Assembly: GCF_017565705.1 (NCBI RefSeq)
Contig: NZ_JAGDYL010000001.1
Coordinates: 248,001-312,000, forward strand
From: Leucobacter ruminantium
Lineage (GTDB): Bacteria > Actinomycetota > Actinomycetes > Actinomycetales > Microbacteriaceae
Direction of reading: 5' to 3'
DNA length: 64,000 nt
Each line of letters opens with the position of its first letter. The stretch's first letter is position 1. Positions 49,907-58,625 of the stretch are shown here, one piece after another. Under the pieces are notes generated by a model, which saw only the letters and a list, made by a program, of their open reading frames with translations, was not told the origin of the DNA and did not search any database. The position numbers and the translations under genes are program-made.

Positions 49907-51411
49907 GCTGATTCTTTGCTTTCTCCGAATCCGAATTTCAAGATCTCTTCGACCGAGGTCTCCCCCTCGGCCATGTCCACCTCGTGCACCACCCGCCCGT
50001 GCGAGAACACGAGCAGGCGATCGCAGATGGCGAGCACCTCCTCGAGCTCGGAGGAGGTCACGATGATGGTCGCGCCGTCTGCGGCCAGGTCGCGCAACGA
50101 GTCGAGCACCTCGACCTTGGCCCCGACATCGATGCCGCGCGTAGGCTCGTCGATCAGGAAGAGATGCGGGTCGCGGCCCGCCCACTTCGCGAGCAGCACC
50201 TTCTGCTGGTTGCCACCGGAGAGGTTTCGCACCTGATCGCGCAGACGCCGCGCATTGAAGCCGAAGAACTCCGAGACGCGCTTCGCCGGTGCTTCCTCCT
50301 GCCGCGACGACACGAAGAACCTGCCCGGCGGGCGGCGGCCGAGCCAGTAGTTCGAGATGCTGTCCATCCCCATGACGAGAGCCGCCTTGCGGCTCTCGGG
50401 GACCATCACGATTCCCGCGGCGATGGCCTGCCGCGCCGAACGCGGCAACGGTCGTCGACGGCCGCGGATCTCCACCGTGCCCGTGGCCTGAGGGATCAAC
50501 CCGAAGAGCGAGCGGAAGAAGGTCGTGCGGCCGGAGCCGACGAGACCCCACATGCCGATGATCTCGCCGCGGCGCGCGCTGATGTCGATGCCGTGCAGGC
50601 CGCCGGCGAGCGAGACGTCCCCGATCCGCACCTCGACCTCCCCGAGCTCGTGCTGCCGTGGCTTGCGCACGATCGCCGCGTCCTTGCCGACCATCGCGCG
50701 GACGATCGACTGCTTGTCCCAGACCGCGCGCGGGTCGGAGCGAACGACCTCGCTGTCGCGCATGACCGTGATGTGGTCGCTGAGCGCCAGCACCTCGTCG
50801 AGGTTGTGGCTGACGAATACGATCGTGGTGCCGTCGCGCTTGAGCTTGGAGAGCACTCGGTAGAGCACCTCCCGCTCGGACTCCGCCAGCGCGGCGGACG
50901 GCTCGTCGAGCATCAGGATCCGGCTGTCCGCCTGAACCCCGCGCATGATCTCGACGATCTGCTGCTGCGAGATCGAGAGGTCCCGGGCCTGCGCGTCGGG
51001 GTCGATCTGCACGTCGAACTCGCGGCACAGTTCCAGGAACCGCGCGCGCATCCGAGCGTCATCCGCGAATCCGGCGGTCGACCGCAGCTGGCCGAGGAAC
51101 ACGTTCTGGGCCGCGGTCAGCGCCGGGACCATCGTCAGCTCCTGATAGACCACCGCGAGCCCGTGCTTGCGGGAATCGCGCGGGCTCGCCGCCCGGAGCT
51201 CCTCGCCGAATACCAGGACGCGGCCCTCATCGTTCGCGAGGCGCCCGGAGATCATCCCGAGCAGCGTCGACTTGCCGGCCCCGTTCTCGCCGACGAGCGC
51301 ATGGATCGAACCGGCGGCGACCTCGAGATCTGCGCGGTGCACCGCGTACTTGCCCGAGAACTTCTTCGACACGCCCTCGCAACGGATGGCGTACCTGCTG
51401 TCACTGCTCAC
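49903..51411 (-). CDS. ABC transporter ATP-binding protein (RbsA type, two NBDs)
   Basis: A 502-residue double nucleotide-binding protein. NBD1: Walker A GENGAGKSTLLG, signature LSISQQQIVEI, Walker B RILMLDEPSAAL. NBD2: Walker A is the degenerate GSGRTT typical of RbsA, with LSGGNQQKVLLAKW and FLIDEPTRGIDVG. The GTG at 51411 is chosen because GAGGAG lies 5 nt upstream; a GTG two codons earlier is the alternative. Confidence 0.94.
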   Translation of the reverse strand: MSSDSRYAIRCEGVSKKFSGKYAVHRADLEVAAGSIHALVGENGAGKSTLLGMISGRLANDEGRVLVFGEELRAASPRDSRKHGLAVVYQELTMVPALTAAQNVFLGQLRSTAGFADDARMRARFLELCREFDVQIDPDAQARDLSISQQQIVEIMRGVQADSRILMLDEPSAALAESEREVLYRVLSKLKRDGTTIVFVSHNLDEVLALSDHITVMRDSEVVRSDPRAVWDKQSIVRAMVGKDAAIVRKPRQHELGEVEVRIGDVSLAGGLHGIDISARRGEIIGMWGLVGSGRTTFFRSLFGLIPQATGTVEIRGRRRPLPRSARQAIAAGIVMVPESRKAALVMGMDSISNYWLGRRPPGRFFVSSRQEEAPAKRVSEFFGFNARRLRDQVRNLSGGNQQKVLLAKWAGRDPHLFLIDEPTRGIDVGAKVEVLDSLRDLAADGATIIVTSSELEEVLAICDRLLVFSHGRVVHEVDMAEGETSVEEILKFGFGESKESA

Positions 51412-51438
51412 TTCCACTCCTCAGTGCTGAGTCGGGAT

Positions 51439-51464
51439 CCGGGCCCCGGTCTCCCGGGCCCCGG
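51439..51464 (-). promoter_or_regulatory. mRNA hairpin between binding protein and ATPase genes
   Basis: Read on the minus strand, CCGGGGCCCGG-GAGA-CCGGGGCCCGG folds into an 11-bp stem with one mismatch capped by a GAGA (GNRA) tetraloop. Such hairpins usually raise the level of the upstream binding-protein mRNA relative to the membrane components. Confidence 0.6.
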
Positions 51465-51470
51465 AACCGT

Positions 51471-52511
51471 TTAGTACTCGGCCTCGTACGAGTCGACGTT
51501 GTCGGGATAGACGAACGGCGATCCGCCGGGCAGGCTGTCGAGCGTCGCGAGGTTCACGAACTTCGGCGTGTCCTCGCCCTGGATGAGCTCCACGAACCCC
51601 TGCAGCGCGTACTTCGTCTCCTGCCTGGGGAGCATGATGATCGTCGAGGCGAGCCCGCCGCTCTTCACGTTGTCGAGCGCCCACTGGTCGCCGCCGAAGT
51701 CGAACACCGCGACCTCCGTGCCGCTCGTGGCCTGCAGCACGCCTCGGGTCATACCCGAGAAGTTCGACATGATGATGTCGAGATCCGGGTTCGCCTGGAT
51801 GATCGTCTGCGCCGCCTGGAAGGCCTGCGGCGTCGTGTAGTCGGTGGTCTGCTGCGCCACGACCTCCCACGGACCGTCCGCGAAGGCTTCCGCGGCCTGG
51901 AAGAAGGCGATCGAGTTCGCGTTCAGGTCGGGGCCCGAAATGAGGGCGATCTTCGCGCCGTCCGGGTACTGCTCCTTGACCTGCTCGACCCAGGATTCGT
52001 ACACGTCCAGCGTCTGGCCGCCGACGTAGTTGACGGTGCCGGGCTCCCAGGTCTCCTCGCCGAGGTTCGTCGCACGGCCGCAGATCGGGAGATTGAAGAC
52101 GGCGACCATGACCCCCGCCGCGGGCGCGTCCTGCGTCAGCAGGTTGCAGACCAGGTTGCCGTCGTTGGGCTCGACGGCGAACGCGTTGTACTTCCCGCTC
52201 GTCAGCGCCGTCTGCATCTGATCGAACTGCACCTGGGCGTCGAACTCGCCGTCGAAGACGTCGAGCGAGAAGCCCTGCTCATCCGCATAGGCCTTCGCCT
52301 CGTCGATGGCGGCCTGGAGATACTGGTTGCTGCTCCCGGCCGAGAAGTAGGCGACCTTCAGCTCCGATACGGATTCGACGGTCGGCTCGGGCTGCCCCTC
52401 GACGGCGGAAGCGCTCTGCTCCGATGCCGTCTGGCTCGGGCTGGAGCAACCGCTGAGCAGCAGCGCTCCGGCGGCGAGCGCCGCGGGGATCAAGAGTTTT
52501 CGATATCGCAT
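51471..52511 (-). CDS. ABC transporter substrate-binding lipoprotein (RbsB type)
   Basis: A 346-residue type-I periplasmic binding protein. The signal peptide KLLIPAALAAGALLLSGC ends in a lipobox with Cys22, so it is anchored outside the membrane. The mature part has the sugar-binding-family pattern (KVAYFSAGSSNQYLQAAIDE, FAVEPNDGNLVCNLL, VAVFDFGGDQW). AAAGGAG precedes the ATG. Ligand unknown. Confidence 0.94.
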   Translation of the reverse strand: MRYRKLLIPAALAAGALLLSGCSSPSQTASEQSASAVEGQPEPTVESVSELKVAYFSAGSSNQYLQAAIDEAKAYADEQGFSLDVFDGEFDAQVQFDQMQTALTSGKYNAFAVEPNDGNLVCNLLTQDAPAAGVMVAVFNLPICGRATNLGEETWEPGTVNYVGGQTLDVYESWVEQVKEQYPDGAKIALISGPDLNANSIAFFQAAEAFADGPWEVVAQQTTDYTTPQAFQAAQTIIQANPDLDIIMSNFSGMTRGVLQATSGTEVAVFDFGGDQWALDNVKSGGLASTIIMLPRQETKYALQGFVELIQGEDTPKFVNLATLDSLPGGSPFVYPDNVDSYEAEY

Positions 52512-52566
52512 GGTGACTCTCCTTTGAATCGTCGGGTGATGTACTGCGGGAAATCGGTGCGAAGGC

Positions 52567-53409
52567 TCAGTCTTCGACCCAGGTGTCGTAGATCTCGCTC
52601 AGCGAACCGAACCAGGTCCCGGGGAACGAGGCCATGTAGTCGATGAACTTCTCGAAGCCGATCATGTGGTGCGCACGACCGATGGTCTGCGGGTGCACGG
52701 TGATCGTCAGGACGCCGCCCTGAACGTGCTTGTAGGCGTAATCGAAGTGATCCTTGAACCGCTGGAACATGTCCTCGCTCGATGCGAGCCCCTGGTTGAC
52801 GCCGGGGATGTACTCCGCCGCCGGGAAGTCGTCGAGGAACCAGGAGACCGGGAACTCGAGCACCGGGCTCGGGTCCCCGAAGGTGCTGCCGTTCTCCCAG
52901 CCGACCGTCACCGGGCGCGGGTGGTACGGCTGGAAGTCGCGCCCCATCAGCGAGGAGTCCCAGTCGAACTCGAACTCCTCGAGGAGCTCGAGCGTCTGCT
53001 CGGTGAAGTCCCAGGCCGGCGACCGATATCCCCTCGGCCGCTTGCCGACGTGCTTCTCGTGCAGCTTGAGGGTCTCCTCCATGAGTCGCCGCTCCTCGGG
53101 CGCTTCGAGCTTCGGCACGGGCTCGTGCCAGCAGCCGTGAGCCGCGATCTCGTGCCCCGCGTCGATGATGGAGCGGAACCGCTCCGGGAAGGTGATCATC
53201 GTGTGCGCCGGCGTGCACCAGGTCCCGTGCACCCCGTAGCGGTCGAACAGGTCGAGCAGCCGCGGCACCCCGACCTCCGCACCGAACTCTCCGCGGGAGA
53301 GATAGCTCGGGCTCGACAGGCCGAACGTTCCCATCCAGACGCTGTGCGCGTCGAAATCAGCGCCGATGTTCACGGCGAGGGTCTTGCCTTCAGGAAGCTG
53401 CAGGCTCAT
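52567..53409 (-). CDS. Polysaccharide deacetylase (NodB/CE4-fold) family hydrolase
   Basis: A 280-residue cytosolic NodB-fold metal hydrolase. Metal ligands: Asp in NIGADFDAHSVW and the HGCWH motif in GHEIAAHGCWHEP; GYRSPAWDFTEQTLELL is the next conserved block, and TITVHPQTIGRAHHM supplies the C-terminal His. No signal peptide. This subgroup, close to PuuE and the HpPgdA-like proteins, includes enzymes acting on small cyclic amides such as allantoin or imides rather than on polysaccharide, which fits a cytosolic catabolic operon. Function inferred only at the level of C-N hydrolysis. Confidence 0.88.
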   Translation of the reverse strand: MSLQLPEGKTLAVNIGADFDAHSVWMGTFGLSSPSYLSRGEFGAEVGVPRLLDLFDRYGVHGTWCTPAHTMITFPERFRSIIDAGHEIAAHGCWHEPVPKLEAPEERRLMEETLKLHEKHVGKRPRGYRSPAWDFTEQTLELLEEFEFDWDSSLMGRDFQPYHPRPVTVGWENGSTFGDPSPVLEFPVSWFLDDFPAAEYIPGVNQGLASSEDMFQRFKDHFDYAYKHVQGGVLTITVHPQTIGRAHHMIGFEKFIDYMASFPGTWFGSLSEIYDTWVED

Positions 53410-53443
53410 TGATGTACTCCAATCTGGTGGTGGTCGGTGGCCG

Positions 53444-54166
53444 TCAGACGGCGAGGAAACCGCCGTCGACGACGAAATCGGTGCCGGTGACGAAGGCCGA
53501 TGCGTCGGAGGCGAGATAGAGGCACCCCTCGGCGATGTCGGACGGGCGCCCGCCGTGACCCATCGGCGTCGAGCCGATGACCCGCTCGTTCGCCTCCGAC
53601 GGCTGCCGGTCGGTCAGCGGCGTGCTGATCCAGCCGGGGATCATCGAGTTGACCCGGACCCCGTCGCGCGCATAGGTCACGGCGGCATTGCGCGACATCC
53701 CCCGCACCGCGCCCTTGGCCGCGTTGTACGCGGCGACGCCGATGCCGCCGACGACGCCCCAGTCTGAGGACAGGTTGATGATCGACCCGGATCCCTGCGC
53801 CCGCATCAGAGGGATCACCGAGCGCATGCCGAGGAACACCCCGGTCTGATCGACGCGCAGGATGCGCTCCCACTCCGCTACCTCGAGCTCGTGGATCGCC
53901 TCGTAACCGATGATGCCGGCCGCGTTGACCAGCACGTCGACCCGGCCGAAGACGCGCCTGATATCCGCGACGAGCGCCTCCCAGTCGGCCTCGTTGCCGA
54001 CGTCGACCCGCCGCTGCTCCAGCCGCGTCGTCGCCGGCGCGGGGAACGGCGCCAGGTCCACGGCGATCACCCAGGCCCCCTCCTCGAGGAACAGGCGCGC
54101 GACCTCGGCCCCGATCCCCATCGCTGCACCGGTGACGATCGCGACTTTTCCGTCCAATCTCTTCAT
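53444..54166 (-). CDS. SDR family oxidoreductase (first of pair)
   Basis: A 240-residue classical SDR: TGAAMGIGAE cofactor motif, NAAG, catalytic Ser in INLSSDWG and Tyr-Lys in YNAAKGAV, C-terminal FVVDGGFLAV. Asp after the second beta strand (VIAVDLAPFP) indicates NAD preference. The inner ATG (MKRLDG) is chosen because GAGAGGG lies 9 nt upstream. It is about 45% alike by eye to the next SDR, so they may be duplicates acting on related intermediates. Confidence 0.9.
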   Translation of the reverse strand: MKRLDGKVAIVTGAAMGIGAEVARLFLEEGAWVIAVDLAPFPAPATTRLEQRRVDVGNEADWEALVADIRRVFGRVDVLVNAAGIIGYEAIHELEVAEWERILRVDQTGVFLGMRSVIPLMRAQGSGSIINLSSDWGVVGGIGVAAYNAAKGAVRGMSRNAAVTYARDGVRVNSMIPGWISTPLTDRQPSEANERVIGSTPMGHGGRPSDIAEGCLYLASDASAFVTGTDFVVDGGFLAV

Positions 54167-54188
54167 GTCTCTCATCCCTCTCGATGGG

Positions 54189-54908
54189 CTAGCGGGCCAG
54201 GTATCCGCCGTCGACCGGCAGATCGACGCCGGTCACGAACGCGGACTCGTCGGATGCGAGGAAGACGGCGGCACCGGCCACGTCGGCCGGGCTTCCCGGC
54301 CGGCGCAACGGCGTGGCGTCGAGGAACACCCGGTTCACCGCATCGCTCTGCCCCGCGGTCATCGGCGTCGCGATCCACCCCGGGAGGATCGCGTTCGCGC
54401 GGATCCCGTCGGGCGCGTAGGTCACCGCGGCGTTCTTGGTCAGCGTGAGCACCGCGGCCTTGGCCGCGTGGTACGGCGCGATGTCGGGGACTGCGGCCGC
54501 GCCGCAGATCGAGGAGATGTTGACGATCGCGCCCCCGCCCGCCGCGATCATGCCGGGGATCACGGACTTCATCCCCAGGAAGACGCCCGTCTGGTCGACG
54601 GCGATGATGCGGTTCCATTCGTCGAGCGAGATCTCATCGATGGCCTCGGTGCCGGTGACCCCGGCGTTGTTCACCAGCACGGTCGGGACGCCGAAGCGAT
54701 CGATCACCGAGCCGATCAGGGTCTGCCACGCCTGTTCGTCCACGACGTCGAGCTGCTCGCACGCCGCGAACGCCGCATTCTCGAACGGGAGGACATCGCA
54801 CGCGATGACCGTGGCGCCCTCCTCCGACATGGCTTCCGCGATGCCGGCCCCGATCCCTCGAGAGGCTCCGGTCACCACCGCAATCTTGTCGCGCAGTCTG
54901 CCGCCCAT
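54189..54908 (-). CDS. SDR family oxidoreductase (second of pair)
   Basis: A 239-residue classical SDR: TGASRGIGAG, NNAG, Ser in VNISSICG, Tyr-Lys in YHAAKAAV, ending LPVDGGYLAR. VIACDVLPFE suggests NAD. First gene of the seven-gene operon; a GGAG site lies 8 nt before the ATG, and the upstream gap carries an inverted repeat. Confidence 0.9.
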   Translation of the reverse strand: MGGRLRDKIAVVTGASRGIGAGIAEAMSEEGATVIACDVLPFENAAFAACEQLDVVDEQAWQTLIGSVIDRFGVPTVLVNNAGVTGTEAIDEISLDEWNRIIAVDQTGVFLGMKSVIPGMIAAGGGAIVNISSICGAAAVPDIAPYHAAKAAVLTLTKNAAVTYAPDGIRANAILPGWIATPMTAGQSDAVNRVFLDATPLRRPGSPADVAGAAVFLASDESAFVTGVDLPVDGGYLAR

Positions 54909-54993
54909 CGCGTCCACTCCATCCCGTGCTCTGCAGCCTTTGAAGAACACTCCTCACGTTATGAGCGGGATGGGGTGCTGCGAATCGGAAGGA

Positions 54994-55023
54994 TTACGTA
55001 CGCGCCGGTCACAGTCGCGTAAC
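54994..55023. promoter_or_regulatory. Inverted repeat in the regulator-operon gap
   Basis: Read on the minus strand GTTACGCG ... CGCGTACGTAA: TTACG and CGTAA arms around a ~20-bp centre, ~85 bp upstream of the first SDR. Possible site for the LuxR-type regulator; the gap 54909-55033 holds no gene. Confidence 0.35.
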
Positions 55024-55033
55024 GGAGGCGGCG

Positions 55034-56761
55034 TCAGCGCTTCGAGAACCAGGGCGGCTGCATGAAGTGACCGTCCGCGTACGGATCCGGGTCGAGGATC
55101 CGCTGCTTTCCCGCCTGGATCTGGAACACCAGGTGCGCTTGCGACATCGAGGGATCGCCGCCGGGGCCCGAATAGGTCTGGGCCGCCTGCGAGGCGTCCC
55201 CGAAGTGGTAGACCCCGTTGACGCCGCGGTGGATCACCCGACGGAGCTCATCGGCGACGAGCCCGGCATCCCGCGGGTTCGCGGAGAACTGCCAGGCGTG
55301 CGCGATGAGGGAGACCCGGTCGTAGGCGATGCCCGCGTGGGACCGGCCGGGATTCACGCCGAAGCGGTTGCGGAAGCGATGGACGAACGCGCGGGCGTGG
55401 GCATCGGAGTAGGTGCCCGTCACCGTCGCCCAGAGCAGACCGTCGGCGGCATCTCCCATGCGCTCGCGGAACTCGGGGACGCTCGGCGAGTACAGCGAGT
55501 AGACGAGCGTGTCGCTCGGGGCGCGGAGGAAGCTCTGCATGAAGGAGACGGTGTCGTCGACGAGATAGTTGCCGATCATCACCGCCGCGGGCGCCGAGGA
55601 GGACATCAGGGTCGCGAGGTCGTTCCAGCCCTGCGGGCCGGTGATCCCGAGACGCATGACCTCCAGATCCCAACCGTGCTGCTCCGCGAGGCCGGACGCG
55701 CGGACGATCCCGAGGTCGGTCTGCTCCCATCCGCCCTGCGCGATGACCAGCCGGCTGGACGACGGCCGCCACTGCCCGCGATCCCTCAGCTGCGTCATCA
55801 TCTCGACGAACCGGGGAGCATAGTTCGAGTCGCTCGGGCAGACCTGGAAGATCTTGCCGTATCGGGTGGAGTCCTCGCGCACCCGCTGCGTCATGGCGTC
55901 GAGCGTCGCGGCGTGCAGGTACGGGATCCGGGCCTCCGCGATGACCTCGTGCGCGACGTCCTGACGCGCGAGGTATCCCGAGGTCACGACGTCCACGCCG
56001 CGGCCGATCAGCTCCTCGAACGCCGTGCGCACCTGATCGCCGTCGAACAGATCGATCCCGACGATCTCGAGCCCGACCTCTCGGCCGCCGATGCCGCCGC
56101 GCGCGTTCAATTCCTCGACCGCGAGCTGGCTCGCACGCGCCATCTCGATCCCGTCGGCGACCGCGGCGCCGCGCAGCGGCAACGCCGCGCCGATGACGAG
56201 CGGCCTCTTCACCGACCGACGTGCCGCGTCCCCGCGAGTCGTCGTGCCGCGCATCGTGCGCCCGAGACGGAGGACCCCGGAGTCCTCCCCTGCGCCCTCG
56301 GGCAGCGGCACGCGGACGATCCCCTGGTCGACGGCCATCACCGCCGCCGCGGTACGGCTCTGGGCTCCCATCTTCCGCATGATCCGGTCGACGTGCGTCG
56401 TGATCGTGCGGGGCGAGACGTGGAGCCGGCCGCCGATCTCGCCGCTCGGCAGCCCCAGCGCGAGCATGGTGAGCACGTCGAGCTCCCGGTACGTCAGAGC
56501 GAACGGGAGCTCCTCGAGCCACTCCCCGGAGACGTAGACGCTCGCCCGAACCGGATCCTCGGAGGTCGCCGGCGCGACCTGGATCTGGCACGCCTCGTTC
56601 TGCGACTCGGGTGCCCAGATGAACCCCGACTCGAGCACGCGCTCGGCGGCGAAACGGCCGAGCAGCGGGAGCAGTGCGGCAGGGAGGGAGGACGCCTCCC
56701 CCTCCTCGACGGAGATGATCTCTCCACCTGCGTCGACCTCGACGAAGAACCGGGTTCTCAT
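55034..56761 (-). CDS. LuxR-type HTH regulator fused to a type-I periplasmic-binding-protein domain
   Basis: A 575-residue protein. Residues ~1-85 are a small acidic unassigned domain; ~88-149 are a LuxR/GerE HTH (LTYRELDVLTMLALGLPSGE, HVSPRTITTHVDRIMRKMGA); ~185-565 are a Leu/Ile/Val-binding or AmiC/UrtA-like domain (PLVIGAALPLRGAAVADGIE, MARASQLAVEELNARGGIGG). There is no signal peptide or membrane helix, so the binding domain is cytosolic and should sense an internal ligand, perhaps the imported substrate. The ATG at 56761 follows TAGGCT by 8 nt. It lies directly upstream of the operon on the same strand and is probably its regulator. Confidence 0.88.
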   Translation of the reverse strand: MRTRFFVEVDAGGEIISVEEGEASSLPAALLPLLGRFAAERVLESGFIWAPESQNEACQIQVAPATSEDPVRASVYVSGEWLEELPFALTYRELDVLTMLALGLPSGEIGGRLHVSPRTITTHVDRIMRKMGAQSRTAAAVMAVDQGIVRVPLPEGAGEDSGVLRLGRTMRGTTTRGDAARRSVKRPLVIGAALPLRGAAVADGIEMARASQLAVEELNARGGIGGREVGLEIVGIDLFDGDQVRTAFEELIGRGVDVVTSGYLARQDVAHEVIAEARIPYLHAATLDAMTQRVREDSTRYGKIFQVCPSDSNYAPRFVEMMTQLRDRGQWRPSSSRLVIAQGGWEQTDLGIVRASGLAEQHGWDLEVMRLGITGPQGWNDLATLMSSSAPAAVMIGNYLVDDTVSFMQSFLRAPSDTLVYSLYSPSVPEFRERMGDAADGLLWATVTGTYSDAHARAFVHRFRNRFGVNPGRSHAGIAYDRVSLIAHAWQFSANPRDAGLVADELRRVIHRGVNGVYHFGDASQAAQTYSGPGGDPSMSQAHLVFQIQAGKQRILDPDPYADGHFMQPPWFSKR

Positions 56762-56769
56762 GCGTGCAG

Positions 56770-56775
56770 AGCCTA
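56770..56775 (-). promoter_or_regulatory. -10 box of the fused regulator (leaderless)
   Basis: TAGGCT on the minus strand, 8 nt before the ATG; an upstream ATG at 56782 would lie before this box. Confidence 0.5.
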
Positions 56776-56829
56776 TCCTCATTCGACCGGAAACAGGTTA
56801 CGGCCTTCGAACGATTCCGAACGCCGTCG

Positions 56830-56874
56830 GGCGGAGCCGCACGGGGAAGCTGCGCTTCGCCGTGCGCCTCCGCC
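56830..56874 (-). terminator. Terminator of the permease gene
   Basis: GGCGGAGCCGCACGG (56830-56844) pairs with 56860-56874 with one mismatch, continued by an inner GAAGC/GCTTC stem; lies 39 bp after the permease stop. Confidence 0.75.
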
Positions 56875-56912
56875 TGCTCGACCGCACTGCGGTCCGGGGC
56901 TGCTCCGCGAGG

Positions 56913-58469
56913 CTACCTCGCGTCGGGGTCGTCGACCCCGTCCATCGCGAGGATCTCCTCCTCCACCGCGCCGCCGTAGCCCTCCGCCTGCGGGTCGCCG
57001 TGCAGGCCTCCCGACACCGCGTACTCCTCCTCGGGAGAGAGGATGAGGCGGTGACGGGTGTAGACGCCGAAGATGACGAGACCCACGACGTAGACGATCA
57101 CGATCGCGACGATCGCCGGGCGGAACGTCTCGTTGAGCAGGAAGCCCAGGAAGATCAGGGCCGAGATCACGGCAGCGGCAGCGGCGCCGAACATGCCCCA
57201 CGGGCTCTTGTAGGGACGCTTCGCGTTCGGGAACTTCTTGCGCAGCATCATGAACGACACCATCTGCATGAAGTAGGCGACCACAGCGCCCCACACGGCG
57301 ATGTTCAGCACGACCGCACCGCCGACGCCGCTGTCGCCGCCCGTGAGCTCGACGACGATGAGCGCGGCGAGGCCGATGAGCGCGCCCGCGATCAGCGCCA
57401 CCCAGGGGGTCTGACGCTTGCCGGTGAGCGACAGGAACTTCGGGTAGTAGCCGGCGCGGGAGAGCGAGTACAGATTGCGGCCGTAGGCGAACATGATGCC
57501 CTGCAGCGAGGCGAGCAGGCCGAAGAGCGCGAAGAGCGCGAGCAGACCCGCGACCCAGGCGAGGTCGTCGCCGAGGATGGCGCGGAAGCCGTCGAGCAGC
57601 GGCTCGCCCGCGACGCCGGTCGCCTCGGCACCGAGCACCGCGGTGTTCAGGAAGAGCACGAGCAGACCGGTGACGATCAGCGTGCCGCGAGCCCACAGAC
57701 CGGCGCGGGGGATGTCGCGGACGGGGTTGTGCGACTCCTCCGCGGCGAGCGGCAGCTCCTCGATGCCGAGGAAGAGCCACATCGCGAAGGGCAGGGCGAA
57801 GAGGATCGGCAGCACGCCGTGCGGCAGGAAGGCGGTCTGGCCCGGATCGGGCGCGATGTCCATGAGGCTGCCCCAGTTCACCGAGCCGCTCGCGAAGGCC
57901 ATGACGGCGAACAGCACGAGCACGCCGATCGAGACGAAGGAGACGACGACCGCGAACTTCAGCGAGATCGATGCGCCCGCGGTGTTGAGGCCGACGAAGG
58001 CCGCGTAGAGGATGATCCACCACACCCAGGTCGGCAGCGAGAAGCCCATGAGCCCCTCGGTCACGCCGTTCGCGTAACCCGCGGAGAAGTAGACGATCAC
58101 CGCCGTCGTCGCGACGTACTCGATCGACTCGGCGAGACCGGTGACGAAGCCGCCCCACGGCCCCATCGCCGCACGACCGAAGGAGTAGGCTCCCCCGGTG
58201 TGCGGCATGGCCGCCGCCATCTCGCCGATCGAGAAGACCAGGCCGTAGTACATCACGACCAGGATCCCGAAGGCGATGAGCATACCGCCGAAGCCGGCTG
58301 CCTCGATGCCGAAGTTCCAGCCCGAGAAGTTGCCCGAGATCACCGCGCCGACGGCGAGGCCCCACAGACCCCAGATGCCGGCGGACCGTTTGAGCTGCCG
58401 CTTCTCGAAGTATCCCGAGTCAGCCGTCGTGTAGGTGACGCCTGAAACCTTGAGCGTGTCTTTAGCCAT
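56913..58469 (-). CDS. APC-family amino acid/amine permease (ethanolamine permease-like)
   Basis: A 518-residue transporter with twelve predicted helices. WGLAVGAVISGNFSGWNFGI in helix 1 and EMAAAMPHTGGAYSFGRAAM in helix 3 resemble ethanolamine permeases, as does the acidic cytosolic C-terminus. Ligands such as putrescine are possible. AGAGGAA precedes the ATG. It is divergent from the glutamine-synthetase-like gene, sharing a 356-bp control region. Confidence 0.9.
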   Translation of the reverse strand: MAKDTLKVSGVTYTTADSGYFEKRQLKRSAGIWGLWGLAVGAVISGNFSGWNFGIEAAGFGGMLIAFGILVVMYYGLVFSIGEMAAAMPHTGGAYSFGRAAMGPWGGFVTGLAESIEYVATTAVIVYFSAGYANGVTEGLMGFSLPTWVWWIILYAAFVGLNTAGASISLKFAVVVSFVSIGVLVLFAVMAFASGSVNWGSLMDIAPDPGQTAFLPHGVLPILFALPFAMWLFLGIEELPLAAEESHNPVRDIPRAGLWARGTLIVTGLLVLFLNTAVLGAEATGVAGEPLLDGFRAILGDDLAWVAGLLALFALFGLLASLQGIMFAYGRNLYSLSRAGYYPKFLSLTGKRQTPWVALIAGALIGLAALIVVELTGGDSGVGGAVVLNIAVWGAVVAYFMQMVSFMMLRKKFPNAKRPYKSPWGMFGAAAAAVISALIFLGFLLNETFRPAIVAIVIVYVVGLVIFGVYTRHRLILSPEEEYAVSGGLHGDPQAEGYGGAVEEEILAMDGVDDPDAR

Positions 58470-58558
58470 ATCTTCCTCTGTATTCACTTCATCGTGACGA
58501 CCCGTGCGCTCGCCCTTCGGTGGGGCCGCGACCGGGTCGGTGCGTGGCAATTCAGAAC

Positions 58559-58564
58559 TATAGT
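58559..58564 (+). promoter_or_regulatory. Shared -10 region ACTATAGT (permease / ligase)
   Basis: TATAGT lies in the palindrome ACTATAGT (58557-58564), so it reads as a -10 box on both strands and could serve both divergent genes. Confidence 0.4.
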
Positions 58565-58592
58565 GTTTATTGGTGGCATCAAGCCACCTTTA

Positions 58593-58608
58593 GCGAAGAA
58601 TTCTTCGC
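58593..58608. promoter_or_regulatory. Perfect palindrome GCGAAGAATTCTTCGC
   Basis: A 16-bp perfect palindrome in the divergent control region, just downstream of ACTATAGT. Next to it GGTGGC-ATCAA-GCCACC (58572-58588) is a second small inverted repeat. Confidence 0.5.
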
Positions 58609-58625
58609 CCCGATGCGGTTTCGAT

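Noticed and set aside
46649-50236. Nearly 1200-codon plus-strand frame opposite the acylase and permease
   Set aside because: Arg/Asp-rich, featureless translation; the opposite strand holds recognisable genes with catalytic motifs.
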